Below are positions 1-7,117 of a stretch of 44,274 nucleotides of DNA, piece after piece (within the stretch, counting starts at the first letter, position 1; each line of letters begins with the position of its first letter). Location of the stretch: positions 1-44,274 of the forward strand of contig CAYJPA010000049.1 in assembly GCA_964371945.1 (NCBI GenBank), given 5' to 3'. Both the position numbers and the translations under genes were made by a program. A model generated the notes under the pieces. It was not told where the DNA came from and did not search any database. It was given only the letters and a program-made list of their open reading frames with translations. Source of the stretch: CAYJPA01 sp964371945 (GTDB lineage: Bacteria > Chloroflexota > Chloroflexia > Thermomicrobiales > UBA6265).

Positions 1-316
1 CCAACGCCATCCGTTCAAGAGCGCGCGAAAGCGATTCTTCAGCAGCCTGCTAGAGCTCTCGGAGCGGTCTTGAGCTAAACCACGAAGCTGTTCTCGTCTT
101 CTCAGGCATGGAGGATTGGAATAGCGCGACAAAATCACAGAGTGGAGCTATGCACCTGCTTCGAAGCAATGTCGGGCATTCCGCATCTTCGGAAAGGTTG
201 CCACCGTGAATCAGAGAAAGCGAAACCGCTCTAGCGAAAGCTGCGGTGAAGCGTGAATCTGACACTCGCTAGACCTTTGTGAAGAGCGGGAGAAGCGACC
301 TCCGCAGTCCCACAAA
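1..316. other. left-edge region, no convincing gene
   Basis: No reading frame here looks like protein: the longest (minus strand, 71 codons) has no domain character and no ribosome-binding site. At the extreme left edge the minus strand reads as an Ala/Glu/Leu-rich stretch just after an in-frame TAG. It could be the beginning of a gene that continues outside the window, but it is too short to call. Confidence 0.4.
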
Positions 317-348
317 AAGCCCGAGCGAGAGCACTCTCGCTCGGGCTT
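317..348 (-). terminator. intrinsic terminator of the small membrane protein gene
   Basis: A perfect 15-bp inverted repeat (arms 317-331 and 334-348, two-base centre). Read on the minus strand it is followed by a run of five T. It lies about 120 bp after the stop of the minus-strand gene at 467-691 and is the obvious end of that transcript. The plus-strand side lacks a T run, so it is directional. Confidence 0.8.
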
Positions 349-466
349 CCTCGCTGAGGCTGCCTCACAGTTGTGACCCAGTGGAGGTGACAGGAAGTCT
401 CCCTGAGAATTCACGATTTTGAGGCAAAACTTCAATCCGCTGCGCTTGGTGGGTTCCGAAATGCGC

Positions 467-691
467 TTATGCGCGCGAACTGCGCGCAGCATTTAGTGTT
501 GTCTTGATCGCCGCATGGAAGATAATCCCTACCGAAGCGTTGAGGGCGGCGAGCGTCGCCGCCACAGCGAGATCGCCGAAGCTGTATGTCCCACCCTCAG
601 CGACCAGGATGATCGGCCACATGGCGGCTGCCACCAAAATGACCGGCCATCGCCCTACCACCAATCCAACCGCGAACATTACCGGAATCAT
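467..691 (-). CDS. small integral membrane protein, unknown function
   Basis: A 74-residue protein with two or three hydrophobic segments (about residues 2-14, 15-32 and 40-58) and a short basic C-terminus (AARSSRA). A strong GGAGG Shine-Dalgarno sequence sits six bases before the ATG, and a strong intrinsic terminator follows downstream on the same strand. These support a real, independently transcribed gene. I do not recognise the family. The topology suggests a small inner-membrane protein, perhaps a two- or three-helix hairpin. The nearest gene upstream on the same strand is 577 bp away, so it is probably monocistronic. Confidence 0.7.
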   Translation of the reverse strand: MIPVMFAVGLVVGRWPVILVAAAMWPIILVAEGGTYSFGDLAVAATLAALNASVGIIFHAAIKTTLNAARSSRA

Positions 692-1268
692 GATTGACCT
701 CCGTCGTCCGGGATAATAGAGTCGGCTGCACCGTGTGACGCCAAAGGACTCCCAGGCGAAGTGTTAGCACATTGCTTAGGATCTCGCTAGTCTTCTTCTC
801 CACAGGCACCCGTCTGCGGCACGGTTAGTGAGCCGACGCAAACAGACTCGGAGTTTCTACCTTGCCATGGTAACAGTGAGACCAAGAATCGCGTCGCCCG
901 TGTGTGCTCATTCGTGACTGGCGGCCGAAGTCGTTCGTGGAACGACTGAGTGCGATTGATCCGTTCACATGGTTCCGAGACGAGGAGGGATTTGTCATCT
1001 GACGCGCCGATTAAGCGCCTTCACACTTGCTATCCTTGAGTTGCGCAGCTCACCGGTTGATTACTTGCTTCGACATGTGTGGATCGGACGCTCGACCGAT
1101 CGACATCGAATGCACCTACGTTGTGACACGGCCGCTGCTAGAAAAACGCAGGCCTGGGCACCTTGTCGCTTAGTGAGCGTCCTAAATCCGAAACAACTTG
1201 ACCACGAAAGGCGGCCGAAACAGTTGTCCCGGCTGCTGACTCCAATTTCAACTCGCTGCGTTCGACGC
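692..1268. other. intergenic region, no gene seen
   Basis: About 577 bp between two minus-strand genes. The long plus-strand frame crossing its right half is a shadow of the zinc-ribbon/PH gene. It contains one clean hairpin (arms 929-936 and 940-947, three-base loop) with no T tract on either side. The region presumably carries the promoter for the small membrane protein. Confidence 0.5.
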
Positions 1269-1790
1269 TCAGACCTCGTCGCGAAGCAGTACGCGGCGGC
1301 GTTGGCGCTCGGCGCGGGCGGCCTGGCGAACCAGATCCTTGACACGTTCAGGTCCCTGGATGTCTTTGATCTGTGGGTCTGGAGTTGTTGCATCAGTCGT
1401 TTCAAGTCGGACATCGCCGAGACCGAACATACGCTCCATGATGCTTTGTTTCATGCTTACGTCATTGACGCGGTAGAGCTCGATCTCCTCGATGTGCTTG
1501 CTAATGAAGCCTCTCGTCACCATAAGGCGCTCATTCGTCAGCTTGTATCGAATCGTCAACGCATCGATCCAGGAGAGTGGAACCCGGGGCCGTCCGGTCC
1601 AGAGCACACGCTCGCCGCCCGGCTCTCCGTCGAGGTCTTCGCTCACGGGGAGACCATCGTCGGCGATCATTTGTCCCTTGACAACTGGAGGTTCCGCCGC
1701 CGCGGTAGCTCCTGAGAGCTCTCGACCGCAGCTTTTGCAGAAGCGAGAACCAGGCTCGTTTTGCGTCCCGCAATCCGGACAATTGATCAT
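1269..1790 (-). CDS. zinc-ribbon plus bacterial PH-domain protein
   Basis: 173 residues. The N-terminus is a zinc ribbon with two CxxC knuckles (CPDCG and CKSCG, residues 4-23). A flexible acidic linker follows, then a bacterial PH-like (YdbS/bPH2-type) domain from about residue 60: it opens with ERVLWTGRP and contains YKLTNERLMVTRGF and the IELYRVNDV strand. The C-terminus is a basic amphipathic helix (QAARAERQRRR). The start is set by an AAGGAG seven bases before the ATG. Related proteins usually carry transmembrane helices beside the PH domain; none is evident here, so it is probably cytosolic or peripheral. The precise function is unknown. It is divergent from the malic enzyme gene, with 227 bp between starts. 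Confidence 0.8.
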   Translation of the reverse strand: MINCPDCGTQNEPGSRFCKSCGRELSGATAAAEPPVVKGQMIADDGLPVSEDLDGEPGGERVLWTGRPRVPLSWIDALTIRYKLTNERLMVTRGFISKHIEEIELYRVNDVSMKQSIMERMFGLGDVRLETTDATTPDPQIKDIQGPERVKDLVRQAARAERQRRRVLLRDEV

Positions 1791-2017
1791 CGACAGTCTC
1801 CTTCAGTAAATTTGGACGAAGCGCGGGTCGGCCATCCGAAACATTGCTCTCAGTTCACGTGATAATACCAGTGCTGCCAAGGAGATTTGAGCGGTTCAGG
1901 TCCCCATCAACATTGAACAGTACATACACCCCTGCGAGAACCTCGCGTTCGACTGTGCCAGACCGTGTTACATTCCTTGTAGGAAGCAAGAGAAGACCGG
2001 GTGGGAGTTGGTGCGCG

Positions 2018-4540
2018 GTGTTAGATACGCTCGATAGCAATGACGAAGGACTCGAATACCGGAGGCGTTATCGCGGGCTGATCGGGATCCACAGCAAGGT
2101 ACCGATTCGCGATCGCGCAATCCTCTCCCTCATCTACACGCCCGGCGTCGCCGAGGCGTGCATGGAGATCAGTCGAGATCCGCTCTCCTCGTTTGACCTG
2201 ACCTGCCGCGGCAACACCGTCGCGATTTTGACCGATGGCTCGGACATTTTCGGGCGCGAGCGCGGACCCGCGGAGGCCGCGCTTCCAATTGCCGAGGGCA
2301 AAAGCGTTATCTTCAAAACCTTCGCGGGTGTCGATGCTTTCCCGCTCTGCCTAGATACCAACGATCCTGGCGAGATCGTTCAGACCGGGATCGCGGTCAC
2401 CCCGACCTTCGGCGCACTGTGCATCGACGACATCTCCACCCCACGGGCATTTACGGTCCTCGACCATCTGGAAAAAGCCGTCGATATTCCGGTCTTTTCC
2501 AACCAGCACCACGGCACGGCGATACTGGTGCTCGGCGGTTTGCTCAATGCACAGAAAGTCGTCAGCAAGCAACTGGACGAAATCAGCGTCGTCATCAGCG
2601 GCGCCGGCGTCGCGGGAATAGGTGTCGCCCGCCTGCTGACGCGCGCAGGCGTGAAGCGATTGGTGGTATGCGATCGGGCCGGTGCGATCTATCGCTATCG
2701 ACCGGAGCGGATGAACTGGGCCAAAGCATACGTTGCGAAAGAGACTAATCAGGATCAACGGCGCGGGTCGCTTGCCTCAATGCTCAAAGACGCCGATGTC
2801 TTCATTGGACTCTCGTCCGGCAACATCGTCACCGAAGATACGATCCGTGAAATGGCGCCCGACCCGATCATCTTCGCCCTGGCCGTGCCACAACCCGAAA
2901 TCGATCCGGCAGTCGCGAAAGCCGCCGGAGCGAGAGTTGTCGCAACCGGCCGCTCGGACTTTCCGAATACGATGGACGTATCGCTAGTCTTTCCGGGCGT
3001 CTTCCGCGGCTTACTGGACTCACGCGCCCACAACATACGGTTACGCATGTTGATGGGTGCGGCGCACGCGCTGGCGGACATGGTTCGGCCCGACGAACTA
3101 CATGCCGACTACATCATCCCCAGGATCTTCGACTTCCGCGTCGCGCCCGCGGTCGCCGCCGCGGTGGTTCGTGCGGCGGTCGAATCCGGCGAAGCAGGGC
3201 GCGATGTGCTTCCTGAAGATGTCGCCGAGCGAACTCGCCGTTACGTCTACGAGGGGCGGCTTCTGCCGGCCGCGCCAAGCTCTCGCGGTGAAAACAAGAC
3301 GTTCAAGGAAGAGGCGATCGATCTCCGTCGCCGGAACGGCGGCGTGCTCGAAATCCGCAGCAAAATCCCGATCCGGGATCATCACATCTTGAATCTGCTC
3401 TATGTTCCACCGGCAGCGCTCGTGCCAGCCCATGTGATCCGCGACGATCCATCGCAAGTGACGGAACTAACGTCTAAAGGCAACCTGGTTGCGATCGTGA
3501 CCGACGGATCGGCCGTGTTGGGACTCGGAGATATCGGCGCGCGGGCGGCGCTGCCAGTAATGGAGGGCAAAGCCGTGCTCTTCCACTCGCTGGCCGGGGT
3601 CGAGGCGTTCCCGATCTGCCTGGCGGCCCGCGATCCAGACGAGATCGTGCGGATTGTCAGACTGCTCTCGCCGAGCTTCGGAGGCATTAACCTCGAGGAC
3701 ATCTCGGCACCCAGGTGTTTCGAGATCGAGCAGAAATTGAGGGAGCAGCTCGACCTGCCGGTCTTCCACGACGATCAGCATGGCACCGCGATCATCGTTT
3801 CGGCAGCGCTCTTGAACGCGATGAAGCTGCGTGGCTCATCGTTAAGCAGCATCAGAATCACGATCAACGGAGGCGGCGCAGCGGGCATCGCGGTCACGAA
3901 ACTTCTGCTCGCGCTCGGCGCGGGCGACATCGTGATTTGCGATCGCGCCGGCGCGGTCTATGATGGCCGTGAAGAGCACATGGATTTCTCGAAACTCGAG
4001 ATCGCACGGATTACGAACAAGGAGAGCCGGAAGGGTTCGCTCGGGGACGTCATCGTTGGATCGGATATGTTCATTGGCCTTTCGGTCGGCGGGGCGTTGA
4101 CGCCGGAGATGGTCCGCACGATGGCGCCAAATCCAATCGTCTTCGCGCTGGCGAATCCAGTTCCGGAAATCTCGCCGGAGCTCGCGAAGGAAGCCGGAGC
4201 GCTGGCGGTCGCGACCGGTCGAAGTGACTATCCCAATCAGGTGAACAACTCGCTCGCTTTCCCGGGGGTTTTCCGTGGGGCGCTCGATGTCAAAGCGCGA
4301 AGCGTCAATGACGAAATGAAGATTGCGGCCGCCTATGCCATTGCCGAATTAGTCGGCCCCGATGAACTGAACGCCGAGTATCTTATTCCCGACAGTCTCG
4401 ATCTGCGGGTCCCGCCGAAAGTCGCCGCCGCGGTCGCGAAAGCCGCGATTGACACCGGCGTCGCGCAATTGCAGCTAGATCCGCGGGAGGTCGAAGCGCG
4501 TTGCCGGGATCTCGTGTACGAGGGTGTGTCGGCTCCGTAA
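2018..4540 (+). CDS. tandem-duplicated (fused) NAD(P)-dependent malic enzyme
   Basis: 840 residues, twice the length of a compact bacterial malic enzyme; both halves are homologous to the whole enzyme. The family oxidatively decarboxylates malate to pyruvate and CO2. N-half (about 1-430): canonical YTPGV loop with Tyr40, Lys95 and a GxGxxG nucleotide site (ISGAGVAG). However, the metal-binding HDDQHGT segment is replaced by SNQHHGT (161-167) and the EDI ligand pair is DDI (137-139). C-half (about 440-840): intact EDI (560-562), HDDQHGT (584-590), Lys518 and GGGAAG, but the YTPGV loop has become YVPPA (462-466). The frame is open upstream to a TTG at 1844, but the homology begins after the GTG at 2018, which has a GGGAG ahead of it. 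Each half is damaged in a different part of the active site. Confidence 0.9.
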   Translation: MLDTLDSNDEGLEYRRRYRGLIGIHSKVPIRDRAILSLIYTPGVAEACMEISRDPLSSFDLTCRGNTVAILTDGSDIFGRERGPAEAALPIAEGKSVIFKTFAGVDAFPLCLDTNDPGEIVQTGIAVTPTFGALCIDDISTPRAFTVLDHLEKAVDIPVFSNQHHGTAILVLGGLLNAQKVVSKQLDEISVVISGAGVAGIGVARLLTRAGVKRLVVCDRAGAIYRYRPERMNWAKAYVAKETNQDQRRGSLASMLKDADVFIGLSSGNIVTEDTIREMAPDPIIFALAVPQPEIDPAVAKAAGARVVATGRSDFPNTMDVSLVFPGVFRGLLDSRAHNIRLRMLMGAAHALADMVRPDELHADYIIPRIFDFRVAPAVAAAVVRAAVESGEAGRDVLPEDVAERTRRYVYEGRLLPAAPSSRGENKTFKEEAIDLRRRNGGVLEIRSKIPIRDHHILNLLYVPPAALVPAHVIRDDPSQVTELTSKGNLVAIVTDGSAVLGLGDIGARAALPVMEGKAVLFHSLAGVEAFPICLAARDPDEIVRIVRLLSPSFGGINLEDISAPRCFEIEQKLREQLDLPVFHDDQHGTAIIVSAALLNAMKLRGSSLSSIRITINGGGAAGIAVTKLLLALGAGDIVICDRAGAVYDGREEHMDFSKLEIARITNKESRKGSLGDVIVGSDMFIGLSVGGALTPEMVRTMAPNPIVFALANPVPEISPELAKEAGALAVATGRSDYPNQVNNSLAFPGVFRGALDVKARSVNDEMKIAAAYAIAELVGPDELNAEYLIPDSLDLRVPPKVAAAVAKAAIDTGVAQLQLDPREVEARCRDLVYEGVSAP

Positions 4541-4582
4541 AGCACTATGATTTCGGAGATTGATTATCGAGGGGCATGTGAC

Positions 4583-5137
4583 GTGAGTGCTATTGCGCGT
4601 AGTTTGACCGTTGAGGATCTCGAGTCATTGCCAAATGACGGCCGTCGTTACGAAATCGTAACCGGAAAATTCTTCATGTCACCGGCACCGGACAAAAGTC
4701 ATCAGGTAACACTCGTCGCGTTGGCATTAGCCCTGGGCAACCATGTTGCCATGACGTCGGATTATCAACTCCTCATTGCGCCAGTCGATGTCAGGTTTTC
4801 GATCCTCGATCAGGTGCAGCCGGATCTGCTATTGATTCGGAAAAATCGAATGTCAATCTACCAGGGCAGCACCGTTTTTGGTTCTCCAGATCTCGTGATC
4901 GAGATCATTTCGCCGTCAAGTCGAACCTATGACGAGGTCGTCAAATTTGAGTTGTATGAGCGACATGAGGTTCCGGAATACTGGCTCGTCGATCCCCTGG
5001 CGAGATCGATCAAGGTTATGGCGCTGCGAAACGGGCGGTACGAGCAACGATCTGACAATGACGACACACTCTCCTCAGCACTGCTCCCTGCACTGACTCT
5101 AGATATCTCCACTATTTTTGCTGACCTCGAAGTTTGA
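4583..5137 (+). CDS. Uma2-family (DUF820) PD-(D/E)XK endonuclease-like protein
   Basis: 184 residues. It shows the Uma2 fold hallmarks: DGRRYEIVTGKFF near the start, the strand PDLLLI, the core PDLVIEIISPSS with its Asp and Glu, and the lysine/Tyr segment KFELYERHEVPEYWLVDP. The family is common in Cyanobacteria and Chloroflexota as scattered paralogues of unclear role with a restriction-nuclease-like core. An ATG at 4547 is possible but has no ribosome-binding site. The GTG at 4583 follows GAGGGG by eight bases and is preferred. It lies just after the malic enzyme gene on the same strand and may be cotranscribed. Confidence 0.82.
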   Translation: MSAIARSLTVEDLESLPNDGRRYEIVTGKFFMSPAPDKSHQVTLVALALALGNHVAMTSDYQLLIAPVDVRFSILDQVQPDLLLIRKNRMSIYQGSTVFGSPDLVIEIISPSSRTYDEVVKFELYERHEVPEYWLVDPLARSIKVMALRNGRYEQRSDNDDTLSSALLPALTLDISTIFADLEV

Positions 5138-5189
5138 CGGACGGCATGTTCACTCAAACAATATCTGCCAACCCAGAGGTCATTCCGTA

Positions 5190-5218
5190 TTGAACATGGG
5201 AAAACCGTGTGATATCGT
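5190..5218 (+). promoter_or_regulatory. predicted promoter of the toxin-antitoxin pair
   Basis: A sigma-70-like pair: TTGAAC (5190-5195) and TATCGT (5213-5218) with 17 bp between. It is 24 bp from the antitoxin start and is overlapped by an inverted repeat. Confidence 0.5.
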
Positions 5219-5226
5219 GATATCAC
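5209..5226. promoter_or_regulatory. inverted-repeat operator, probable antitoxin autoregulation site
   Basis: GTGATATC-GT-GATATCAC: perfect 8-bp arms around a two-base spacer, overlapping the predicted -10 element and lying 15 bp before the antitoxin start. Ribbon-helix-helix antitoxins of this class bind such sites with their toxins to repress their own promoter; the assignment here is by position. Confidence 0.6.
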
Positions 5227-5241
5227 TCAAGGGGGTTCACA

Positions 5242-5487
5242 ATGGCTCAGCTAGTCGTCCGAAACATTGAAGAGAGTGTAAAAAAGGACCTTAAAGCGCG
5301 CGCGATTTCGCATGGTCGAAGTCTCGAAGAAGAAGTGCGCGTCATTCTGCGCACGGCGGTCGGTGCCCCGAATGCGCACGAAAAGGGATTGGGAACGCTG
5401 CTTGTCGAGCACTTTGCCGGCGCCGGTATTGATTTCGAAATTCCCAGAATGGAGGAGTTTGAAAATCGAGTGACGTTTGAAGAATGA
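5242..5487 (+). CDS. ribbon-helix-helix antitoxin (FitA/VapB-like)
   Basis: 81 residues. The N-terminal half is a ribbon-helix-helix DNA-binding domain: strand MAQLVVRNI, then helices EESVKKDLKARAISHGRS and LEEEVRVILRTAV, the pattern of FitA/StbC antitoxins. The C-terminal part (HFAGAGIDFEIPRMEEFENR) would wrap and inhibit the toxin. A GGGGG motif precedes the ATG. Its stop overlaps the toxin start (ATGA), giving translational coupling. The inverted repeat just upstream is the likely operator. Confidence 0.88.
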   Translation: MAQLVVRNIEESVKKDLKARAISHGRSLEEEVRVILRTAVGAPNAHEKGLGTLLVEHFAGAGIDFEIPRMEEFENRVTFEE

Positions 5488-5912
5488 TCGTCTTGGATAC
5501 AGATGTATTATCAGTGTTCGTTCGTCAGAGACCCGATCCCGCGGTCGTTCAGTGGCTTAATCAACAAGATCCCTCGGAGATATCGTCGACCGTGATAACC
5601 GTTTTCGAAATACGGCGTGGCTTATCCCTGCTCCCGATAGGAGCGAGAAGATATCGACTAGAGACACTTTTTGTCGGCTCAATTGGTCGGTTTCTCCAGA
5701 ATCGGATATTACCGCTCGATCATGATGCGGCGGAGCACGCCAGTAAGGTTTCCGCTGCCAGACAGTTGATTGGAATCAACATAGGTTTATCCGACACACT
5801 CATTGCTGGAATTGCGATTAGAAATCAGGCTCAAATTGCGACCAGAAACGAACGCCATTTTTCCGATCTCGACCTCACAGTAATCAACCCATGGCGAGAA
5901 ATCACAGGTTGA
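5484..5912 (+). CDS. PIN-domain toxin ribonuclease (VapC/FitB-like)
   Basis: 142 residues, a normal VapC length. The PIN-domain acidic residues are visible: LDTDVLS (Asp5 and Asp7 region), the Glu of TVFEIRRGL, and the Asp of the GLSDTLIAGIAI helix, followed by ATRNERHFSDLDL. This family cleaves RNA (tRNA or rRNA) using Mg2+. It overlaps the antitoxin by four bases. The pairing with an RHH antitoxin and the FEIRRGL motif place it in the FitB-like subgroup. It appears intact. Confidence 0.88.
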   Translation: MIVLDTDVLSVFVRQRPDPAVVQWLNQQDPSEISSTVITVFEIRRGLSLLPIGARRYRLETLFVGSIGRFLQNRILPLDHDAAEHASKVSAARQLIGINIGLSDTLIAGIAIRNQAQIATRNERHFSDLDLTVINPWREITG

Positions 5913-5959
5913 TGATGGCAGCAACTCGGTGCAGGTATTGCTGATGGATCCGGCGCAGC

Positions 5960-6556
5960 ATGATCGATAAGAAGCTGAAATCAGTCTGTGTCTATTGCGG
6001 TTCGAGTTCGGGGGCTCGGCCGGCATATGCGACGGCTGCCCGCCGGCTCGGCGAACTACTTGCGAATCGTGGGATCCGCCTTGTCTTTGGCGGCGGTGCG
6101 GTTGGACTCATGGGGGTTTTGGCGGACGCCGCGATGACTGCCGGCGGAGAGGTGATCGGGATTATTCCGCACGCGCTCGACCGGCGCGAGATCGCCAATC
6201 GCAACGTGACCGATCTGCGAATCGTCGAATCGATGCATGAACGCAAATCGCTCATGAATGAACTGGCCGACGGCTTTATTGCTCTTCCAGGCGGATTTGG
6301 CACGTTCGAAGAACTTTGCGAAATGTTGACCTGGGCTCAACTTGGCATTCACGACAAGCCGGTCGGGCTGCTCGATGTCGAGGGATACTATGATCCGCTC
6401 ATCCAGTTGTTCGATCACGCGGTGACGGAGCGGTTTTTGCATCCGCATCATCGAGCGTTGCTCGTAAGCGATACCGATCCAGGCTCACTGCTCGAACGAA
6501 TGGGTGCCCATGTCCCGACTGTTACGGCAAAGTGGATGGATCTTGACGAGGGGTAG
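5960..6556 (+). CDS. LOG-family protein (TIGR00730-type nucleotide phosphoribohydrolase)
   Basis: 198 residues. It has the full family signature: VCVYCGSSSG at the start, VFGGGAVGLMG, the MHERKSLM segment, and PGGFGTFEE (the catalytic PGGxGTxxE motif). Members hydrolyse cytokinin riboside 5'-monophosphate or other nucleoside monophosphates to the base and ribose 5-phosphate. Many bacterial members were formerly called lysine decarboxylases in error. The Shine-Dalgarno sequence is weak (CGGCG). It lies 47 bp after the toxin gene and 18 bp before a macro-domain gene, so these two probably form a small nucleotide-salvage operon. Confidence 0.9.
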   Translation: MIDKKLKSVCVYCGSSSGARPAYATAARRLGELLANRGIRLVFGGGAVGLMGVLADAAMTAGGEVIGIIPHALDRREIANRNVTDLRIVESMHERKSLMNELADGFIALPGGFGTFEELCEMLTWAQLGIHDKPVGLLDVEGYYDPLIQLFDHAVTERFLHPHHRALLVSDTDPGSLLERMGAHVPTVTAKWMDLDEG

Positions 6557-6574
6557 CCGGTTTGGGAATCAAGA

Positions 6575-7102
6575 ATGCCTCGAAGTGACATCCGAGTTGT
6601 GCTGGGCGACCTGACGAAGCAGAACGTCGATGCCATCGTCAATGCCGCGAATAACAGCCTCTTGGGCGGCGGCGGAGTCGACGGCGCCATCCACCGCGCG
6701 GCCGGACCCAGGTTGCTTGAAACGTGCCGAAAACTGGGCGGCTGCGAAATCGGCGAAGCTAAAATCACACCCGGATTCGACCTGCCGGCGCGCTGGGTGA
6801 TCCACACGGTTGGTCCGGTCTGGCGCGGCGGCGGCCACGGCGAACTGGAGCTGCTCGCCGAGTGTTACCGGAACTCGCTGGCATTGGCCGCAAATCCGGA
6901 GTTCGGTATCCGCACGATTGCGTTTCCATCGATCAGCACGGGCGCTTACGGATTCCCGATCGATGAAGCTGCCGCGATCGCGATCGATGAGGCCGATCGT
7001 TATCAGGCGACTCATCCTCCGTTTCAACTGATTTTGTTTGTCTGTTTCAGCAATGAGGTGCTCAACGCATATCTCTGGGCGGCGCGGGGCGTACTCGAGT
7101 AG
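6575..7102 (+). CDS. macro-domain ADP-ribose hydrolase (O-acetyl-ADP-ribose deacetylase-like)
   Basis: 175 residues, essentially a single macro domain. Visible motifs: the Asp of VVLGDLT, DAIVNAANNSLLGGGGVDGAIH (NAANxxLxGGGGVDGAI type), and the late phosphate-binding loop SISTGAYGFP. This is the MacroD/YmdB class that removes acetyl groups from O-acetyl-ADP-ribose or mono-ADP-ribose from proteins. It ends 15 bp from the end of the convergent diguanylate cyclase gene. Its position directly after a LOG gene suggests joint expression. Confidence 0.92.
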   Translation: MPRSDIRVVLGDLTKQNVDAIVNAANNSLLGGGGVDGAIHRAAGPRLLETCRKLGGCEIGEAKITPGFDLPARWVIHTVGPVWRGGGHGELELLAECYRNSLALAANPEFGIRTIAFPSISTGAYGFPIDEAAAIAIDEADRYQATHPPFQLILFVCFSNEVLNAYLWAARGVLE

Positions 7103-7117
7103 ATCTGCTCCACATGT

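Noticed and set aside
180..230. Possible T-box-like GGTGGCAACC on the minus strand
   Set aside because: No matching stem I, specifier loop or properly placed terminator and downstream gene; resemblance is limited to a few bases.
969..1715. 248-codon plus-strand frame
   Set aside because: It runs antisense to the zinc-ribbon/PH gene, has low-complexity Arg/Ser/His composition and no domain, while the minus-strand gene has CxxC motifs and a ribosome-binding site.
1844..2017. N-terminal extension of the malic enzyme from the TTG at 1844
   Set aside because: The extra 58 residues have no malic-enzyme similarity and the GTG at 2018 has a better ribosome-binding site.
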